Notes: a model not told the origin generated them from the sequence alone. A stretch of 64,000 nt of DNA from Rhopalosiphum padi (GCF_020882245.1 NC_083598.1:71677714-71741713), one strand, 5' to 3'. Positions 28,101 to 43,239 are shown, counted from the stretch's first letter. Made by a program: numbers and translations.

Positions 28101-31100
28101 CGTGTTAATGTAAGTAGGCATAAACAAGGTGTACCTAATTAAATTATAAAAAAAAAATGTCAAAACCGTTTATTTTAAATCTGATACCGCCATTTATTAT
28201 TTATATTTCACATTATAATATTCAAATCTCGTATTATAATAAAAAAAAATCATAAAATCTTGTTCTTATAGCAATTTGTAAATTTCATTCTAGATTTTAC
28301 ACAATGACGACAAAGATTAAATACTGATAAAGTGCCAACCCATTTTTATCCTTTCAGTTTACTATGTAATTAAATAAACAATTATCATGTTAGCAAAATT
28401 TTCGCTGAAGGAAATTTAAATATTTTTTCATTTGGCAAAATATGTGCAAATATTTATATAAGTTTTACTTATTTTATTATTTTATTTACTTTTTCTACCA
28501 TTATTTAGTCATTATGCACAATTTCCGTACAATATATAGACTATTTGCTACTTTACCACATAATTGTATACAGTGTCCTATTTCTAACTCTCTCCGTAAT
28601 ATGTATAATATTATTTTATCCGCATATTTTTATACGGCTATTAGCTGAAAATTACAATATAGAACTGTTTTGAAAACCTACTAATATACAGGTTGTTTTC
28701 GAGCTTTCTGCACAATCTTTAAAAATTATCTTAGTATGTTATAAAGTCAATATAAGTGAATTCGAAAACCAATTTATTTTATTAAACAAGGTATATACGA
28801 CAGTGATGTTATGTTTTAATCCTAGAAATATTAAAATACTAAATAGATAGATATACTATAAAAATTGTCATAATCTAAAATCTCTATTTTTATGTGTACC
28901 GCTATTGTTAAGATTTTCAAATGCGCACCTGCATTGTCTGATAATTTTAAAAAATAGAGGTTAAGAGTTTAAAAATTTTCTAAATAATGATTTTATTTTT
29001 TTGTACATAAAACATATTCGTATACGTCTCGGACGTAAATTGAAACTAACATCTAATTTAGTCTACATTTTTTCATTTATTGTTAGATTCCATTAACATT
29101 TTCATTTTTTTTTTATTTTTTTTTTTTAATTGTTTAAATACAATATTTAAGGTTTATATCAGTTATCTAGTCGCATAAATTATATAAAAAATATTCTTTC
29201 ACGCCTAAACATTTAATATAAATTCCCAATAAGCGATGTTAAATAATTGAAATCAGAATTTCCTTTAGAAGCAATAAGACATGTTTTTAAATTAAAATAT
29301 ATGAATAAAGCATGACCGTTAACAGATTGATGTTCAATAAACTTCTTGTTCTTTATTTTAATATGAAACGACCTAAGGGGATTTCAAATACTTTATGGTG
29401 CGTATTTATACTTTTCGCTGTAACATCTGCAGTAATGTAGTATGTATAAATATATTTTACGGTAAGTAAATAATATTACGTCGTTGATAACGACTGTGAT
29501 ATTCATAAAATTAACCAAATTAACATTAACAATAAAATGTCAGGAATTTATGTGCTTCAATTGTGGACTGGCGAAATGACAGGGAACGAGGATTACCTTC
29601 CATTTATTTCGTAAGTCGAAGCTTACTACTTAATATTTAATTAATCTAGTTAGTAACGCGGGCAAGTAGTTGGCGTTAGTCCTCGTTTTTAAAAATCTAA
29701 TTATTTTCTTTCTTGTAAAAAATAAAACAAATTTAAAAAAAATGAATAATGATAATACATTAATACCTATCAATTGGACAGGTCGATTCAAAACGTTGTT
29801 TATAAAATGTATGACTTGGTCATCATTAAATTACTAAAAAACAAATTGTTAACGGTTTTTAAGTTTGAACTTTATTTTATTTTTTTCAGTAAATGTATTT
29901 AAATAGACATTGACAATAACTATTATTATTCCAAAGGATAGAAATGATAGTTTAACATTAGTAACTATTGGCGGATAGCATCTTTTTTATCCCCAATTAA
30001 TAGTCTATAGTGTATTTTATTTTTAAAAAAAATGTTCAGTTGATATCGATACTAGGCAGTAGCTATATTTATTTGAGAATAAGAAATATGTTGTACGAAT
30101 ATTGTTAATTTAAAATTATAATAAGGTATATAATTTATTGTGTTTTGCAGTTAGGACACGATTTGAGGGCTATAGATACTAAACCTTCGGCAGATATATA
30201 AACACAGTTAGACCTATGTAAGTATTGGAAGTGCTACAATTTCAATTGGGCATAAGTACGCTAGTTTTTTTTGTGGGATGAGCTAAATTGCGAGCAAGTT
30301 TTAGATTATTGAAAGTCCTAAGTCCATCTAGCAATCCTATTTCTCAATAATGTTACACAGTTTGAATTTGCTTACTTTATAATCCTAGGATCTACTTCTT
30401 CTACATAATTTATGTAGTCTGCAGGAACGCTAATTTTTAACTAAAACTAATGTCTACACTACTTTATTTATTTTAACCAATTTAATAACCATATAATTTA
30501 ATTATTTTCGTCTAATTTAGTTCTAAAATAAGTATAATTTTTGATAGTTAATTTAAATATAATTTAGTATGACGCACGTCACAAATAAACAAAAGAATAG
30601 AAAAAAAATAAGTTTAGTAAAATAACAACTAAAAATAATAATTTTTTGTAAATAAATGTTGTAAATTCATATTTTTGCTATCTTTTTGTTTGCTCAAATC
30701 TATTGTAAGACTATATTATCTGAATATTACGATTACGTAACCTTAATCCTTAGGTTTCGTTTGCTAGTCATAATCTTTCTGCGGTGGTATATTTTGCAAA
30801 TAATTATTAATCTTGATAAAGTCACTCGCAAGTACTTACTAACTCTATTTGTCTTTGTTTGGAGATTGCATTTACGACTTGCGTGCAATCAACGAAGAGT
30901 GAAATAAATCAGAAAGGAAACAATAGTCAATGCAATTTAGTACGGAGTTTGAGCTTTTATTTCAATAGATACCGGGTTACTTGAAAATACTTATGTGGGC
31001 TTTAAAATAAAATAAGTTTCTAAGATTTAAATATATAGGTATATATATATTTATGAGTATAAAATAAAACTAATCATTATACAATGTTTATGGCTTATAA

Positions 31101-31234
31101 AAAATATATTTAATGTGTAGGTATTGCAAGACATTAATAACCTACATTAAAAAAGCCTAATTATTCATTGAGAAATTAAATATAATGGTAGATATATGTA
31201 TGCGTTTTTATGAAATATTAAACAACATATTTAA
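25146..31234. other. Long AT-rich non-coding stretch
   Basis: No exon chain, RNA gene or complete element recognised. Less AT-rich patches lie near 26040-26160, 29540-29690 and 30150-30430. At 29584-29690 a short imperfect inverted repeat ('aacgaggatta' against 'gttagtcctcgtt') could be a small decayed element. Confidence 0.4.
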
Positions 31235-31565
31235 TACTTTTAGATTCTGAGCAAAGCGATGAATGTATTGATTTTATAATGATATGGATTTTTTGTGTAC
31301 CTATATGTATACACGATGAAAAATAAAAAAAATTCAATTTCAACTTTAATAGTGGTTTTGGTTATAAAATTAAATCTTTTTTGAACTATAAAGAGGTCAA
31401 AATTAAAAATTCCCACTATTTTTTAAAATAAACGAGGAAAAGATTAAAGATAAAACGAGAAATTTTATGCAAATTTAATTTTTGACGAAATTAATTTTGT
31501 TTTTTTAGTGTAACTTAAAACAAATAACCATAAATAATTAAAATTTTTCACCATTGAATTTAACG
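31235..31565 (-). repeat. Dispersed repeat family copy (reverse orientation, short)
   Basis: Starts 'agattctgagcaaagcgatg' and 'aatgtattgattttataatg', the reverse complement of the end of the copy at 24640, then continues with 'gtaacttaaaacaaataacc'. Seems truncated at its other end. Confidence 0.55.
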
Positions 31566-34500
31566 CATCCATTACAGTAGGAATGGCGGGACAGAACTGT
31601 AGTACTAACTTCTAAATACTGTAAAACTTACAAAATTTTAAGGATTTGAAATTGGATTGCGTAATTTTTACAAATATTGTTATTATTAAATTAAAAAAAA
31701 AAAAAAAGGCAACTGACTATAAGGCAAACACTCATAAATTTGTTTCACATGAACCTGTTAAAAGACATGTCGCATGTATCAATAATCGCAACATATTAAT
31801 TTATAAAATGTATTAAAATAATTTTTCCAAGTACCTATCTCTTGATTTCAAAAATAAGCCACCTCTCCGAATAAAGCCGCCCACTGAATATTACACATAA
31901 ACAAACGTAGTAAATACCAGTATTACTTACAAATTAATAATTAAATACATAAATCATAAAGCTTTAAAAATAAGTTTACAACTTCAAGATCTACTCAAGA
32001 CAGCTGATATAGCTACTACCTTCTGCGAATATTAAAACAATATAATATGTATGTATATATATTATATATTACTATTAAGTTATAAAAATAATATAGTGCT
32101 ATAATTTTTGTTTTTGAAAATGATCATAGTTTATGTCACCGGCTAATGAGGATTTCTTACAAGACGATTTAACTTTGACAAATCGTTTATTATTTATGGT
32201 TTTGAACTATGTAGAAGTAAAAGTTTACTCAGTGATCTATTTATCAAGAGTTTTTCTTAGTTGCTTGTAACGTGTAAGAACGAAATTTACTAACACGGCC
32301 ATTTCTTTACACTACAAATATCTCTTATACTATGAATCATTAATTATCATTATGAGTTAAAAGGACGTTAGATCCACAAGTGTTGTTTTCGTTTTACTTA
32401 CGCATTACATAGCAAACTTAGAATAATCCATTTTACTCTGTTATTATTAAGATTAGAGTAAATTTATTTAATATATAATTTAAAATTATAATTCGTTGGA
32501 ATTTTTTTTGATTTTTTTTTATATTTCAATTTCGAAGAAACTTATAAGTATTTAAATTTAAAAAAAATGTACAATATTAAAAACGTATAACTTAATATAA
32601 AATTAAAAAAATAAATAAATCTACTTGAGCTCTAGACGATAGTTTTACCTTTAAATTATTTAATGCATCAATATACTCTAGTATATATTATGATAGTTAT
32701 AAATTGATTATTCTAAACGTAAAATACGCTATGTCGCGCATTTATCAACGGAGATTACACATAAAGGTATAACGTCTTCTTAATTATAAGCCAAAATGTA
32801 CAACACTTTGAAATAGTAATTGCTTTAGTAGTATGGCGAAAGAGCTGCGTAGAAATTTGAACTTTTTAATAAGAACCTGACAATTTCTGTATAAACCGAG
32901 CTTCGTCAAAAATCATTATTCAAATGCAAGGAACATGTTTAAATTTTTTGAAATCCTTAATAAGAAAATAAGAAAATCAATAAAATAAGCACGTAGTTAA
33001 TCGGTTAAATTAATGACTAATACATTCCAATAACGTAAAGTAATATTATGAAAAGCTAACCATTTTCTCTTATAAACCTCTTCAAGTCTTCCGGTCCCCG
33101 TTAAGTCGATCTGTGATGGGTTTAGGATCAAAAATATGTTATACGTGAATTCAAAACTAACCGTGACTAGGCTTAATCTATGGACTTAGCGTTTTGTAAA
33201 CTTAATGAGGTGGTCTAATGCAGCACAAAGAAATTAGAAAAGGATTATAATAAAACGCATGCGCAATTAGTTTATAAGTGACCTACTGCAATTTTAAATT
33301 AATTATTAATTATTATCTATATATACGTATATTTTGTTACTATCAGGTTTTCTGTTTCATACATTTTCATAAACTTAAGGGCAATATGCATTGAAGCTTT
33401 TTTTATGATCAAACAAATATTACAATCTAACAGAGTTTTACATCATTTTAATTTCAATACAAATTTTATATTTCAATATTTCGTCGGAAATTTTCTATTA
33501 CCGACCTACTTCCATAGTTAATGTCAGTATTCGGTTATATTATTAATCATAAATTACTAACACATATATTTGTTATATCTATCTTAATTTATACATAGTA
33601 TTCTCTTCTTTTTCGCTGCCTATATGACATAAAAATTAATTAAAACATTTTTCACGTCTTATTCAGATTATCCTTCATTTTCGTGGCACTGTTCTTTTTG
33701 CGTTGTTTAGTATATCATATCCTGTTTTCTCGGACGTATTCATCACGACTTTATCTCGCAGTTCACTTTTCTCATATTATTATTATCATTCATCATTTTC
33801 AGTTAATTCTAAATTCTCTATAAAGTTTTTGGTTTCATTCAAAATAGGTCTACTACATTGTGTTTTTGTCAGCTGTGTAGATATAATACATAGCCAGTAA
33901 GTACGTCTGATAAAAATATTTTTAAATTAAATTTAAAAAAATCCGTTATTGGAATACTTCAAGATATTGTATAATGTTTATTACATTCAACACAAATCAT
34001 TTTTTATCATACTTATAAGTTATAAGTACACTATATAATATTACTCTATACCGTTACGACAATTTATTTTATTTTATTACTATATAATCAAAGAACAAAT
34101 ATGAATTGAAAGTATAACTATTTGAAAACTAGCGACATATTAAAGTTCATGGTTTTATTTAATTAATCAAGCAGGTATAGCTTATTTTAATATCATTTTT
34201 TATCTCTTATACCTACATATTGTATTTATTATTACTATTGTATAACCAGTTACCCAGACTAGCCATCTTTTTGATTAAGATCGACCGACAGTAATGTTTA
34301 TACTATAAAGTGATTTAATTATTTCAAATACGAATAAGGATGAGTCATAAAAACGTGTAATAATAGTTTAACATTAAATACAGTTAAAAATGTTATTCAA
34401 TTTTTTAGACTTTTATCATTAAAAAGTACATAAAAAAAACATTTTATGTTTTCAAGACAAATATTTTTATATGATGACTCGAAAAATAGTGTACATTCTC

Positions 34501-34699
34501 CTTAATATTATGTGAAAATTAAAATCAGTAAATTGTACATAATATAATGTATATTTCTATGTATATTTATAATTGATTTTCTTACCTTAATAATTACGTG
34601 TTTTATGCAATTTTCATAAATAACAATTTGAAAAAATATGACACTCTTAACCGTTATTCGTAGTTCATAACGATTTTTAATTTTAGTACCATCTTAAAT
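31566..34699. other. Non-coding stretch upstream of PHYH gene 1
   Basis: No coding exon recognised. A patch near 31850-31895 with 'ataagccacctctccg' and 'aataaagccgcccactg' may be a decayed transposon end, but no partner was found. Confidence 0.4.
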
Positions 34700-34794
34700 A
34701 TTTAACTATCGTTACAGACTACAATTTTTTCCCGACCAAATTACGTTTGTTTATCAAGTTTTACTCTTCAATATCTATTAGAAACGCCCCAGAT
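34700..34794 (+). other. Putative 5' untranslated exon of PHYH gene 1
   Basis: A strong donor, AGAT followed by GTGAGT (GT at 34795), lies 289 bp before the acceptor TTTTTTTAACAG at 35082, which directly precedes the PHYH start codon. The 95 bases before the donor contain no ATG, as expected for a leader exon. The transcription start was not identified; the left boundary is a guess. Confidence 0.45.
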
Positions 34795-35086
34795 GTGAGT
34801 TTTAATGTTATAATACCATTAATCAAATATTTATTGAAATACCTGATACTTATATTTGCATTTTAAATGGTAAATAAGTATGTATAATAGCATTAAATTA
34901 TCATGTACTTACAATAAATAACGTAAGCATTAGTTTGCTATTTTTTTTTCAATTTTGAAATTTCAATATTTTTGGCGCATGATTTCATCATACTTTGTTT
35001 TTTAATAACATAAATGTTTGGATTCTACTTATTGTTTGTTATAAATGTTATTGTCTGTATACATTTTATATTTTTTTAACAGAATC

Positions 35087-38000
35087 ATGTCATATCAAAA
35101 AAATTACAAATACACGTTATCTTCAAACAACGGGATTCTATCAACGGAACAAAGGGATTTTTTCGAAATTAATGGATTCATTATCATTAAACACTTGATA
35201 CATGAAACATTGTTGGATCGATTCAAGTAATTAATAACTATCTGTACTTAACTACATAAATTAAATATGCCAATACATACGACATAATTAGAATTCAGCT
35301 CAAATTTTTAAATTGAATAATATCCTATAGCAGTACAAAATTTTACCAAGACATTCAAACGCCTACGCTCCAATATCCGCAACCATCGCAACCCCCTGAT
35401 CTTAGCAATGCCCGTTCATTCTTAGTGACTTCAGAAGAAGCTTAAAATAAATCTAGTGTCGTGACCTACTAATTGACTAACTTTACCCACTCCATATCAC
35501 AAAGTTCCATCTCTGAATAGACTCTTCTCTCAAGTCTTCATGTCTTTTCAAATTTAACTTACTTATTTTATTAAACATAATTTGTGCTTATTGTAAAATA
35601 ATATTTACGGATTTTACAAATTTTAAATTAAAAACAAAAAATATATATATATCCTATAACAGCAATAATTATGAGCTGTAAAACATTACATATTATATTA
35701 TATAATACTAGAAATTATCGGAGCGCTAATTAAAAATATACTTAAATACATCACTGTGGAAGAATTTAATAATTTTGTTTTCACTCTACTTTTTAGACAA
35801 AGATTCATCGATATATGTGAAAATAAGATCAATCGAGGAGGAATAACTGTGATGAAAGATATATCATCAGTTAAAAAAAATCAAGAAGTAATTTCTAATG
35901 AGCGTATCGTTAATAAGATTCAAGACATATTATGGGATGATGTATTCGAACAATACTTTCTCCATCCACAAGTATTTTATTTTTTTATTATAATAAAAAG
36001 AATAGGACTACAATTTTTAAAGGTTCTGATATTGTAAATCACTTGGTTGTCTTTGCATTCATGTAGTATTATACACACATACACATTACACATATGTAAT
36101 ATGCACACATTCTTTTCTCTTATAAAATGGTATGTACATTGTATTTAGTCAGTGGCGCAATTATCGGGAGTGTTGGGTGTGCAATTCACAGGGGCCCCCG
36201 GTCTTAAGGGGCCTCTAGATTAAAAAACTCATGTACGATATTCCTTTACTATAATCTGTAATATACACATATTATAATATTTGTTTTAATATAATAAATA
36301 ATTATGTCTTTACTCTTTTGAATTAGAGAATAATTCAAATTACCTACGAGTACCTATGTGAGAAAACAGTTAAGTGTATCGTAATACAGTATAGGTCCGA
36401 AATGCGGATAAAGAGTTAGAGTATATACACTATAATTGAAAATTTGAAACTTTTTTATTATTATACATAATTATGTTGGTGTGTGTACTGTGTAGGTAGT
36501 GTGTAAGTCATGACTTGTGACAGTATTATCTGTGTGTCTGACGATAATAAGACAAAAAAAAACTATCTATCTATAGAATTTTTGTATTACTAGATATCTA
36601 ATAATAATGAATTGGATACAAACAAAATCATCAATGATTTTGCTGCCGTAAAAACAAGAGTTAATTTTTATGTTTAATTTTATATAAAAAAAAAAATTTA
36701 ACTAATAAAAATTATAATTATATTAATTAAATAATACTATGACATATGAGAAAACAATATTTTTTAAAAGTTATAATAAGGTATGACTGTTTTTCATTTT
36801 TATTATTCGGTAAGGGCCCCGGTCTGAAAATTTCACATAGGCCCCTTATTATCAAGTTGCGCCACTGTATTTAGTATTAATTTATACAATAATATTTAAT
36901 AATAATATAATAGGTAAAAAATATATAATATACAGAAAAATCAAATAACTACTTACACCATTATATATTAATATAATGTACAGTGTGCCTACCAACTATA
37001 ATTGAAAAAAGTTAAATAAGTATTGAAAATTTGAAACAACAAATAATTAACTTGTCTAAACTCGTTAAACAAAAATAAGATGATTTATTCGAAACTGTTT
37101 TTATGATTATTTATTATTATTGTTGTCAATTCATCGTCAATATAATAACGTAGGATCAGGTCAAATAATATGATACATAGATGTATATATAATATATTAT
37201 ATACCTATCATATTTCCCCATATATTGGTTTATAATGTGGTTATTATATCGTTTCGGCGATAATACGAATGTGTGTCAGTTTACGGCAACTCTAACTACA
37301 GAATAAAAATAATTTGGAACCCTCGTTTCTTTGAAAAATCAATAATGTATTTACTAATTTTGTTTTGTTATCAAGTGTTTAACTGTACTTTTTATTATTA
37401 TTTGCTGACAACAGACACGTAATTATATTAATACTTCGAACGGATCGTGTTCAATGATATTGTGGTTGGTAAACTTTTAGTGGGTACTCGGGGTCAAACT
37501 GGTCAAATAATAATAATAATAATATGTGTTCGAGCTAGATGGACATTGAAAAAATTGAGCGTCGTATTATTATAGTATTATTACTATAATTTTACCTGCG
37601 GCCTATAAAAACGGATACGTAATGATTTTCGCCGTGTCGATATGGTCGACCCCTATCAACAAAACTAGTGTGTTTAACATATTGCCGGCACAATATAATA
37701 AAATACTAATAGTATAATGATTCGATGAACAACTACCAACCAAATAATGTCATTTTTTTGTAAACTCGAACAGTTAAATAATCAACACGTTAGGAATGTA
37801 TATAAGCGAATCAGCCAGGTAAAATTTGATCAACGTATTAGAAGTTTTATTTAAAAATAAACAAATTGTTGCAAAATTATGTTTATTTTTGTGCTTTGTA
37901 TTCAAAAATGTTTTTATTATATTGAAAATAAAATTACAAAGTTTTTTCTTTTATGTTGTATACTGTTTGAATGAGTCCCAAAAATGATTAGTAAATAAAA

Positions 38001-41000
38001 TTATAATATAATTACTTTTAAAGCGTATTTTTAACGCACAGTGGTAAAACAAAATGTGTTTAGAAAGTTTAATAATAAAAATAAAATAAATATTCTTATG
38101 TAGGTGTTATAGTACTTACAACTTTATCATTGAAACTCATTAATTTTATGATTTAATACAACATTTAGATTAACCTTAAATTATCTTGATAATATAATAT
38201 AACGTAAAATATAGAAATTTTTTTTGTTTTTCCGAATGTTTAGTAAAAAAAATTATAGCCATGTTATTATCATAACTTATTATTATTATTTTTCATGAAA
38301 GATTTATAAATGTGTAGGTACTTAAAAATAATTGATCGAAATATTAATACAATAAAAATAAAAATAAGTAAAACATTTAAAAATTATAATATCCCTATAT
38401 AAAATATTATACTTAAGCTAGCTTAAAATCTAACTTATTATCAAAAATAATCTTTTCGATACAATCATCATAAATTGAATTCTAGAAGTTTATAATTTAT
38501 TCTTCAGAGTTTATTTTTCATTCATAATAATATCAAACTAATCCTTTATAATTAAATCTCATCATTGCTCAAAATTAAAATGTATTGAAGCATTAAACGT
38601 GATAAATTAATCAGTTGTACTCAACGTTTTTATTTCTAAATAAAAATAATTTTCGCCTCTTTTATAATTAAAAAAACATTTCTTCGAAAATTGTTAATAT
38701 CTTTCATGGATAATGAATGATTTCAAAGTAACTTTTAATAATTATTTAACTAAAAGTAAAAGCCAACTTTCTAACTATTTGTATTTCGACATCAAAATTT
38801 CCCACATTCCACGAATAACTATGTTTAACTTTCAAAACAATAGATATTTAAAATATTAAGTATCATACTATTATCTACTTTAAACTTACTCTCTAGATAT
38901 TATTCAATTATTGAACCTAGATATAGCAATTTTGTTTTTAAGCCAAATCGTCAAAGTTTAGAAAATATATTATAACATTAAAGAATTATTAAAAGATTTA
39001 TAGTACGTATATAGAAATCAAATTTAAAAAAATTGAATTATCCATTAACTTGAGCAGCTATATAAATAATCTATGAAATGTTTGACACTATTACCTATTT
39101 ATATGATACTTTTCTGGAAACTTTAAGATATGCATGACAATTTTTTTTTGTTTTTAAATTGGTACCTACATCATTTTAATTGTATGTTAAAAATAAAGAA
39201 ATAAACTATTTACTTATTTTTATAGCTACTCGATTATGTACAATGTTTCACTGGAAATAATATAATGGCAATGCATTCAATGTTAATAAACAAACCTCCA
39301 GATACTGGTTCAATGACTTCGAGACATCCAATGCATCAGGTAAAATATATAACCACGTCACGCACTTCAAATTAATTTTGACTTTTCTAAATATCGAAGA
39401 AAGACTAATTATACGTTAGATTCGAAAAGACAGTTCTATAAGTAAAGTTTACCGTACATTAATGACTTTTAAAAGCGTTATAAGTGTTTGTTTTCAGACA
39501 ATCAATTTAGATTTTTTCAACTTTAAAGAGAGAGAGAGAGAGAGAGTAGAATATAGTCAAATTTCTACTTTTCCGCGTTCTGGTTTTCAGAACTATTGGA
39601 CTTTATTACTATTTTTTATGTGTCCATGTATCTAAATCATTGATTTATGACTAAAAGCTTATTTTCTCCTTGATCTAACAACCATTAAATTCGTTAAATC
39701 CACTCACGCTCTTTAGAATATGTTTTATTATTAATTTTATATATAATATACTTTTAGAATATATTTTATTTGAATTAATTTGAATAACAATAAACCTAAA
39801 ACACTTTATTGTTTTATAAAAAATATATAAATACTTATTACTATTAAATTTTCTTTTTATTAAGGCTTTACGAGTATTTTTACGTCTTTGTAGCGTCTTA
39901 TTATACTCATACTAAAGTCTAAACTGACCTTATATAGCTATAAATTAAAACTTTAATAGAATAGTATAGGTACACCGTACATTCGTTATAACTTATAAAA
40001 AATCTTAACATTATTTTTAAGTATTAAGGTAAAATCAAATGAACATTTTTTTAGCCGCATTGAAGTGAGTATTTAATTCCATGTCAAAAAACATAAAAGT
40101 TAAGAGTTGTGACATTGTATTATCATCGCATTAATTAAATTTTGTAATTAATTTAACTTATATATACCTTTTATAGTTTTTGTTATCTTTTATTATTTTT
40201 AACTTTATTTTAGGATTTACATTACTTTGCCTTTCGCCCAGCTGACAGAATCGTAGCTACATGGACAGCTATGCAAACGGTTACAAAAGCTAACGGGTGT
40301 CTGTTTGTATTGCCGGGTTCACATATACAACCGGGCAAACTTCTTCCACACGAATATCCCGAATGGAAAGTAAGAAATATTATGGTTGTTGTATTATTGT
40401 TATTATTCATTTATATAATAAAAAAATTATTTTCTGATACATTATTGCGTTTAAAAGGGTGGCGTGAATAAAGGTTTCCATGGGATTATCGGCTACGATA
40501 GTCACGAAAAAAAATATTTGGATATGAATCCCGGTGACACAGTATTTTTTCACCCATTACTAATACACGGATCTGGACCAAATACGTCACAAGTATGTAT
40601 ATTATAATATGTAAATATTTATGTGTTTAATGTTGTACATACAAAATATTATGAAATTTCCCTATATACATTATTATTATTAATATTACCATATTTTATA
40701 ATATGGAAACGCCTATATAGTACTCTACACTAAAATTTAAAAATTTAAATTATTATTTACTATTCTTGCGTTAATTAGGTAACTATTGAATAACGCAATA
40801 TATCTTAAATAACATCAATTTATGTAAATATATATTTAAATTTTATGAATGCATATATATTTGTTATACAAAGGAAACAAGAAAAGCAATTTCTTGTCAT
40901 TTCGCATCCTGTGAATGCCAATATATAGATGTAACTGGTACGACACAACAAAATATCGCCATTGAAGTCAAAGAAATAGCACGTCGGAGAGGTTTCAATG

Positions 41001-41139
41001 ACATGGACTTCAAAGTAATAATATATGTGTATAATGTAATAACTATACAATATGACTTAATTAAAAAACATTTCGCATATTTCAGGACTTTTGGAAGTTT
41101 CGAAGCCGACTAGTACGTGGATTGAAAATGCATTTATGA
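35087..41139 (+). CDS. Phytanoyl-CoA 2-hydroxylase (PHYH), paralog 1, seven coding exons
   Basis: The exons are 35087-35226, 35797-35971, 39226-39339, 40214-40369, 40458-40592, 40874-41014 and 41086-41139. All introns are GT-AG and the phases agree, giving 304 residues. The product belongs to the Fe(II)/2-oxoglutarate dioxygenases that hydroxylate 3-methyl-branched acyl-CoA in peroxisomal alpha-oxidation. Visible signatures are NKPPD, SRHPMHQ-DLHYF with iron ligands His142 and Asp144 split by an intron, FFHPLLIHGSG with His232, and Arg243 eleven residues later for 2-oxoglutarate. Length equals mature human PHYH; the roughly 30-residue PTS2-bearing N-terminus is absent. The C-terminus is LKMHL, whose MHL is not a standard PTS1. 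Intron 2 holds a hAT-type MITE. Start chosen as the first ATG after the upstream acceptor. Identity is very sure; location is not. Confidence 0.93.
36150..36867. mobile_element. Non-autonomous hAT element, 718 bp, in PHYH1 intron 2
   Basis: Terminal inverted repeats CAGTGGCGCAA and TTGCGCCACTG are flanked by a perfect 8-bp duplication TATTTAGT (36142-36149 and 36868-36875). Subterminal GGGGCC-rich blocks ('ggggcccccggtctt' on the left, 'agggccccggtctga' on the right) are also inverted. TIR start CAG and an 8-bp duplication are hallmarks of hAT. The AT-rich interior has no transposase frame. Confidence 0.92.
39527..39546. repeat. AG dinucleotide microsatellite
   Basis: About ten AG units inside PHYH gene 1 intron 3. 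Confidence 0.9.
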
Positions 41140-43239
41140 CGTGGTCTTAATGAGCTGCAATTTAAAAAAATTATTTCACATAATTTATTTAACCTTTATT
41201 TACATATTCTTTTAGCAATTTCAATTAGTTTATTAGTGACGCCTATCTATCAATTATAATAATTATATTTATAAACCAACACATATACTACACACTACAC
41301 ATATATATTATATTATATACCTATATATTTTTATTTTACTAGCTTTTGATAAAAAGTTACAATAAATTCAACAAAAATGTATGGTCGCTATTTAAGATTT
41401 TTATACGAAGTTAAACATTTTATGAAGTCAATTACAACATTTTTGTTTAGACCAAAACTATTTTCATCAACAACAATCTCATATATATTGAAGTAATTTT
41501 TTTTATAATTAATCAACTATGTTATATATATTATATATTACTTACCTAATAGGTATCTAGTATCTACTTATAATCGTACATAAAAACTATAAAATATGAT
41601 TATTCTAATGATCTAATGAAAATGGAAAATTATTATTCGGCACCGGGCAATGCTGAAATGCTGAGTCATATAATATATGACAAACCTGTATACGCATTAA
41701 ACAATATACATAATTTACCTTTAATAAAATATATTTTAATTTCATATAGTTTTATATTATTTAAAATATAAAACGTTTTAAAATGTTTACACTAAGATAA
41801 TATACAAATTAAAATAGTTTCTCACTAAAATGCAAGTCATTAAACTGTTCACCAGACATGTTACACTCAAAGTATCAACTATTTTACTTATCAAGTATTT
41901 CAATTTTATTGAATAGTTTACAACGTATACATAAAAATGTATTGAAAAAAAATATTTTATAAAATATTTTTTAATTTTATTCATTACCAACACAACATGT
42001 ACAATCAAATGATTTATAATCATATTCGACAAATATTAAATTGTATTTTAATTGAAAAAAAATTAAATTAATTATTTATTTTATGATAAAGGCATTTTTT
42101 AAATTTTAAATTACACAAAAAAACACATTAATAATCATTAATTTATGTATACTATTTTCATTAATGAACAGTAATTATAGATGGCCTATTGAAATAAGCC
42201 TTATGGATCAGATCCATTTGTATAATTGTATGCGTGATGAAACTTTTACTGCATCTATTGAAAAAAAAAAATGAGAACAAGGCAAAATCGTTTTCTATAA
42301 ATATTTTAAATCTGAAATCTATTTTCAAATTAAGTCTCCAAACAAATAAATTTTTCTGAATATTGTTTGTAAAAAACTGGTTAATTTGTTATTTGTTTTA
42401 TACACCATTCAAGTTGATAAATGTGTTAAATTTTAATTTTGTTATTATATTATTTTACATTCGAAAACCATAACATGGCTATTCTATTTTAATATAATAT
42501 GTCCAATGTCCCTTGTAATTTTAAATTTATTTTTCACGAATATAATGTACAACGCTCATATTAACATGTTGACATAAAATCCTTCTCCTTTTAAAAAAAA
42601 AACGTAAAATAATAAATACAAAAAAATGGCAAGCAACAGGTATCGCCATGCAGCGTACTTCTATAACAAAAGCTAATATTATATTTGATTGTAAAAATTA
42701 CAATAGCTTATTCTATTTTTTTTTCGAATATAAGCTTTCCAATTATACAAACATGCAAGTCTAGTTTTGAAATTTGCACGAAACTTCTTTCCTTATTCCA
42801 TCGGTGTACTTCATCACCGTGCTACAAATTCGACCGAGATGCACAATCTGCCTATAGGGGATTGTACATAGCACTTTGTATATTTTTCAACTTGGTTCAA
42901 ACTACTTTCTAAACTTTTCTGATATCTCTAAGAACGATCACTGAAACTTTCTTAAAAATAGATTAAGCAGTTTTTTAATCTATATAACTGATTAAAAACT
43001 ACAAACATAAGGACATTTCTATTTGTTGGACATTTGAATAATAAACGATAAATGTCATAATTTCTTATTGTTATTTTATTTTTTAAAAAATCCAATAGCC
43101 AACTTGTAGTAATATAATAGACAGTAGATTGGATAAACTATACCAATTTTTATTTTTATTTTCTCTGGCTGAAACCAATTAAAACTTTATTTAAACAAAA
43201 ACATTTTTTGATTTTTATGAGCCTAAACAAAATTCATGT

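Noticed and set aside
41630..41680. 'ggcaccgggcaatgctga' resembling a Helitron-type 3' hairpin
   Set aside because: Hairpin is imperfect and there is no terminal CTRR or 5' end; too weak to call.
42685..42912. 75-codon frame with several cysteines between the PHYH genes
   Set aside because: No family resemblance, no neighbouring exons and AT-driven hydrophobic composition; left unannotated.
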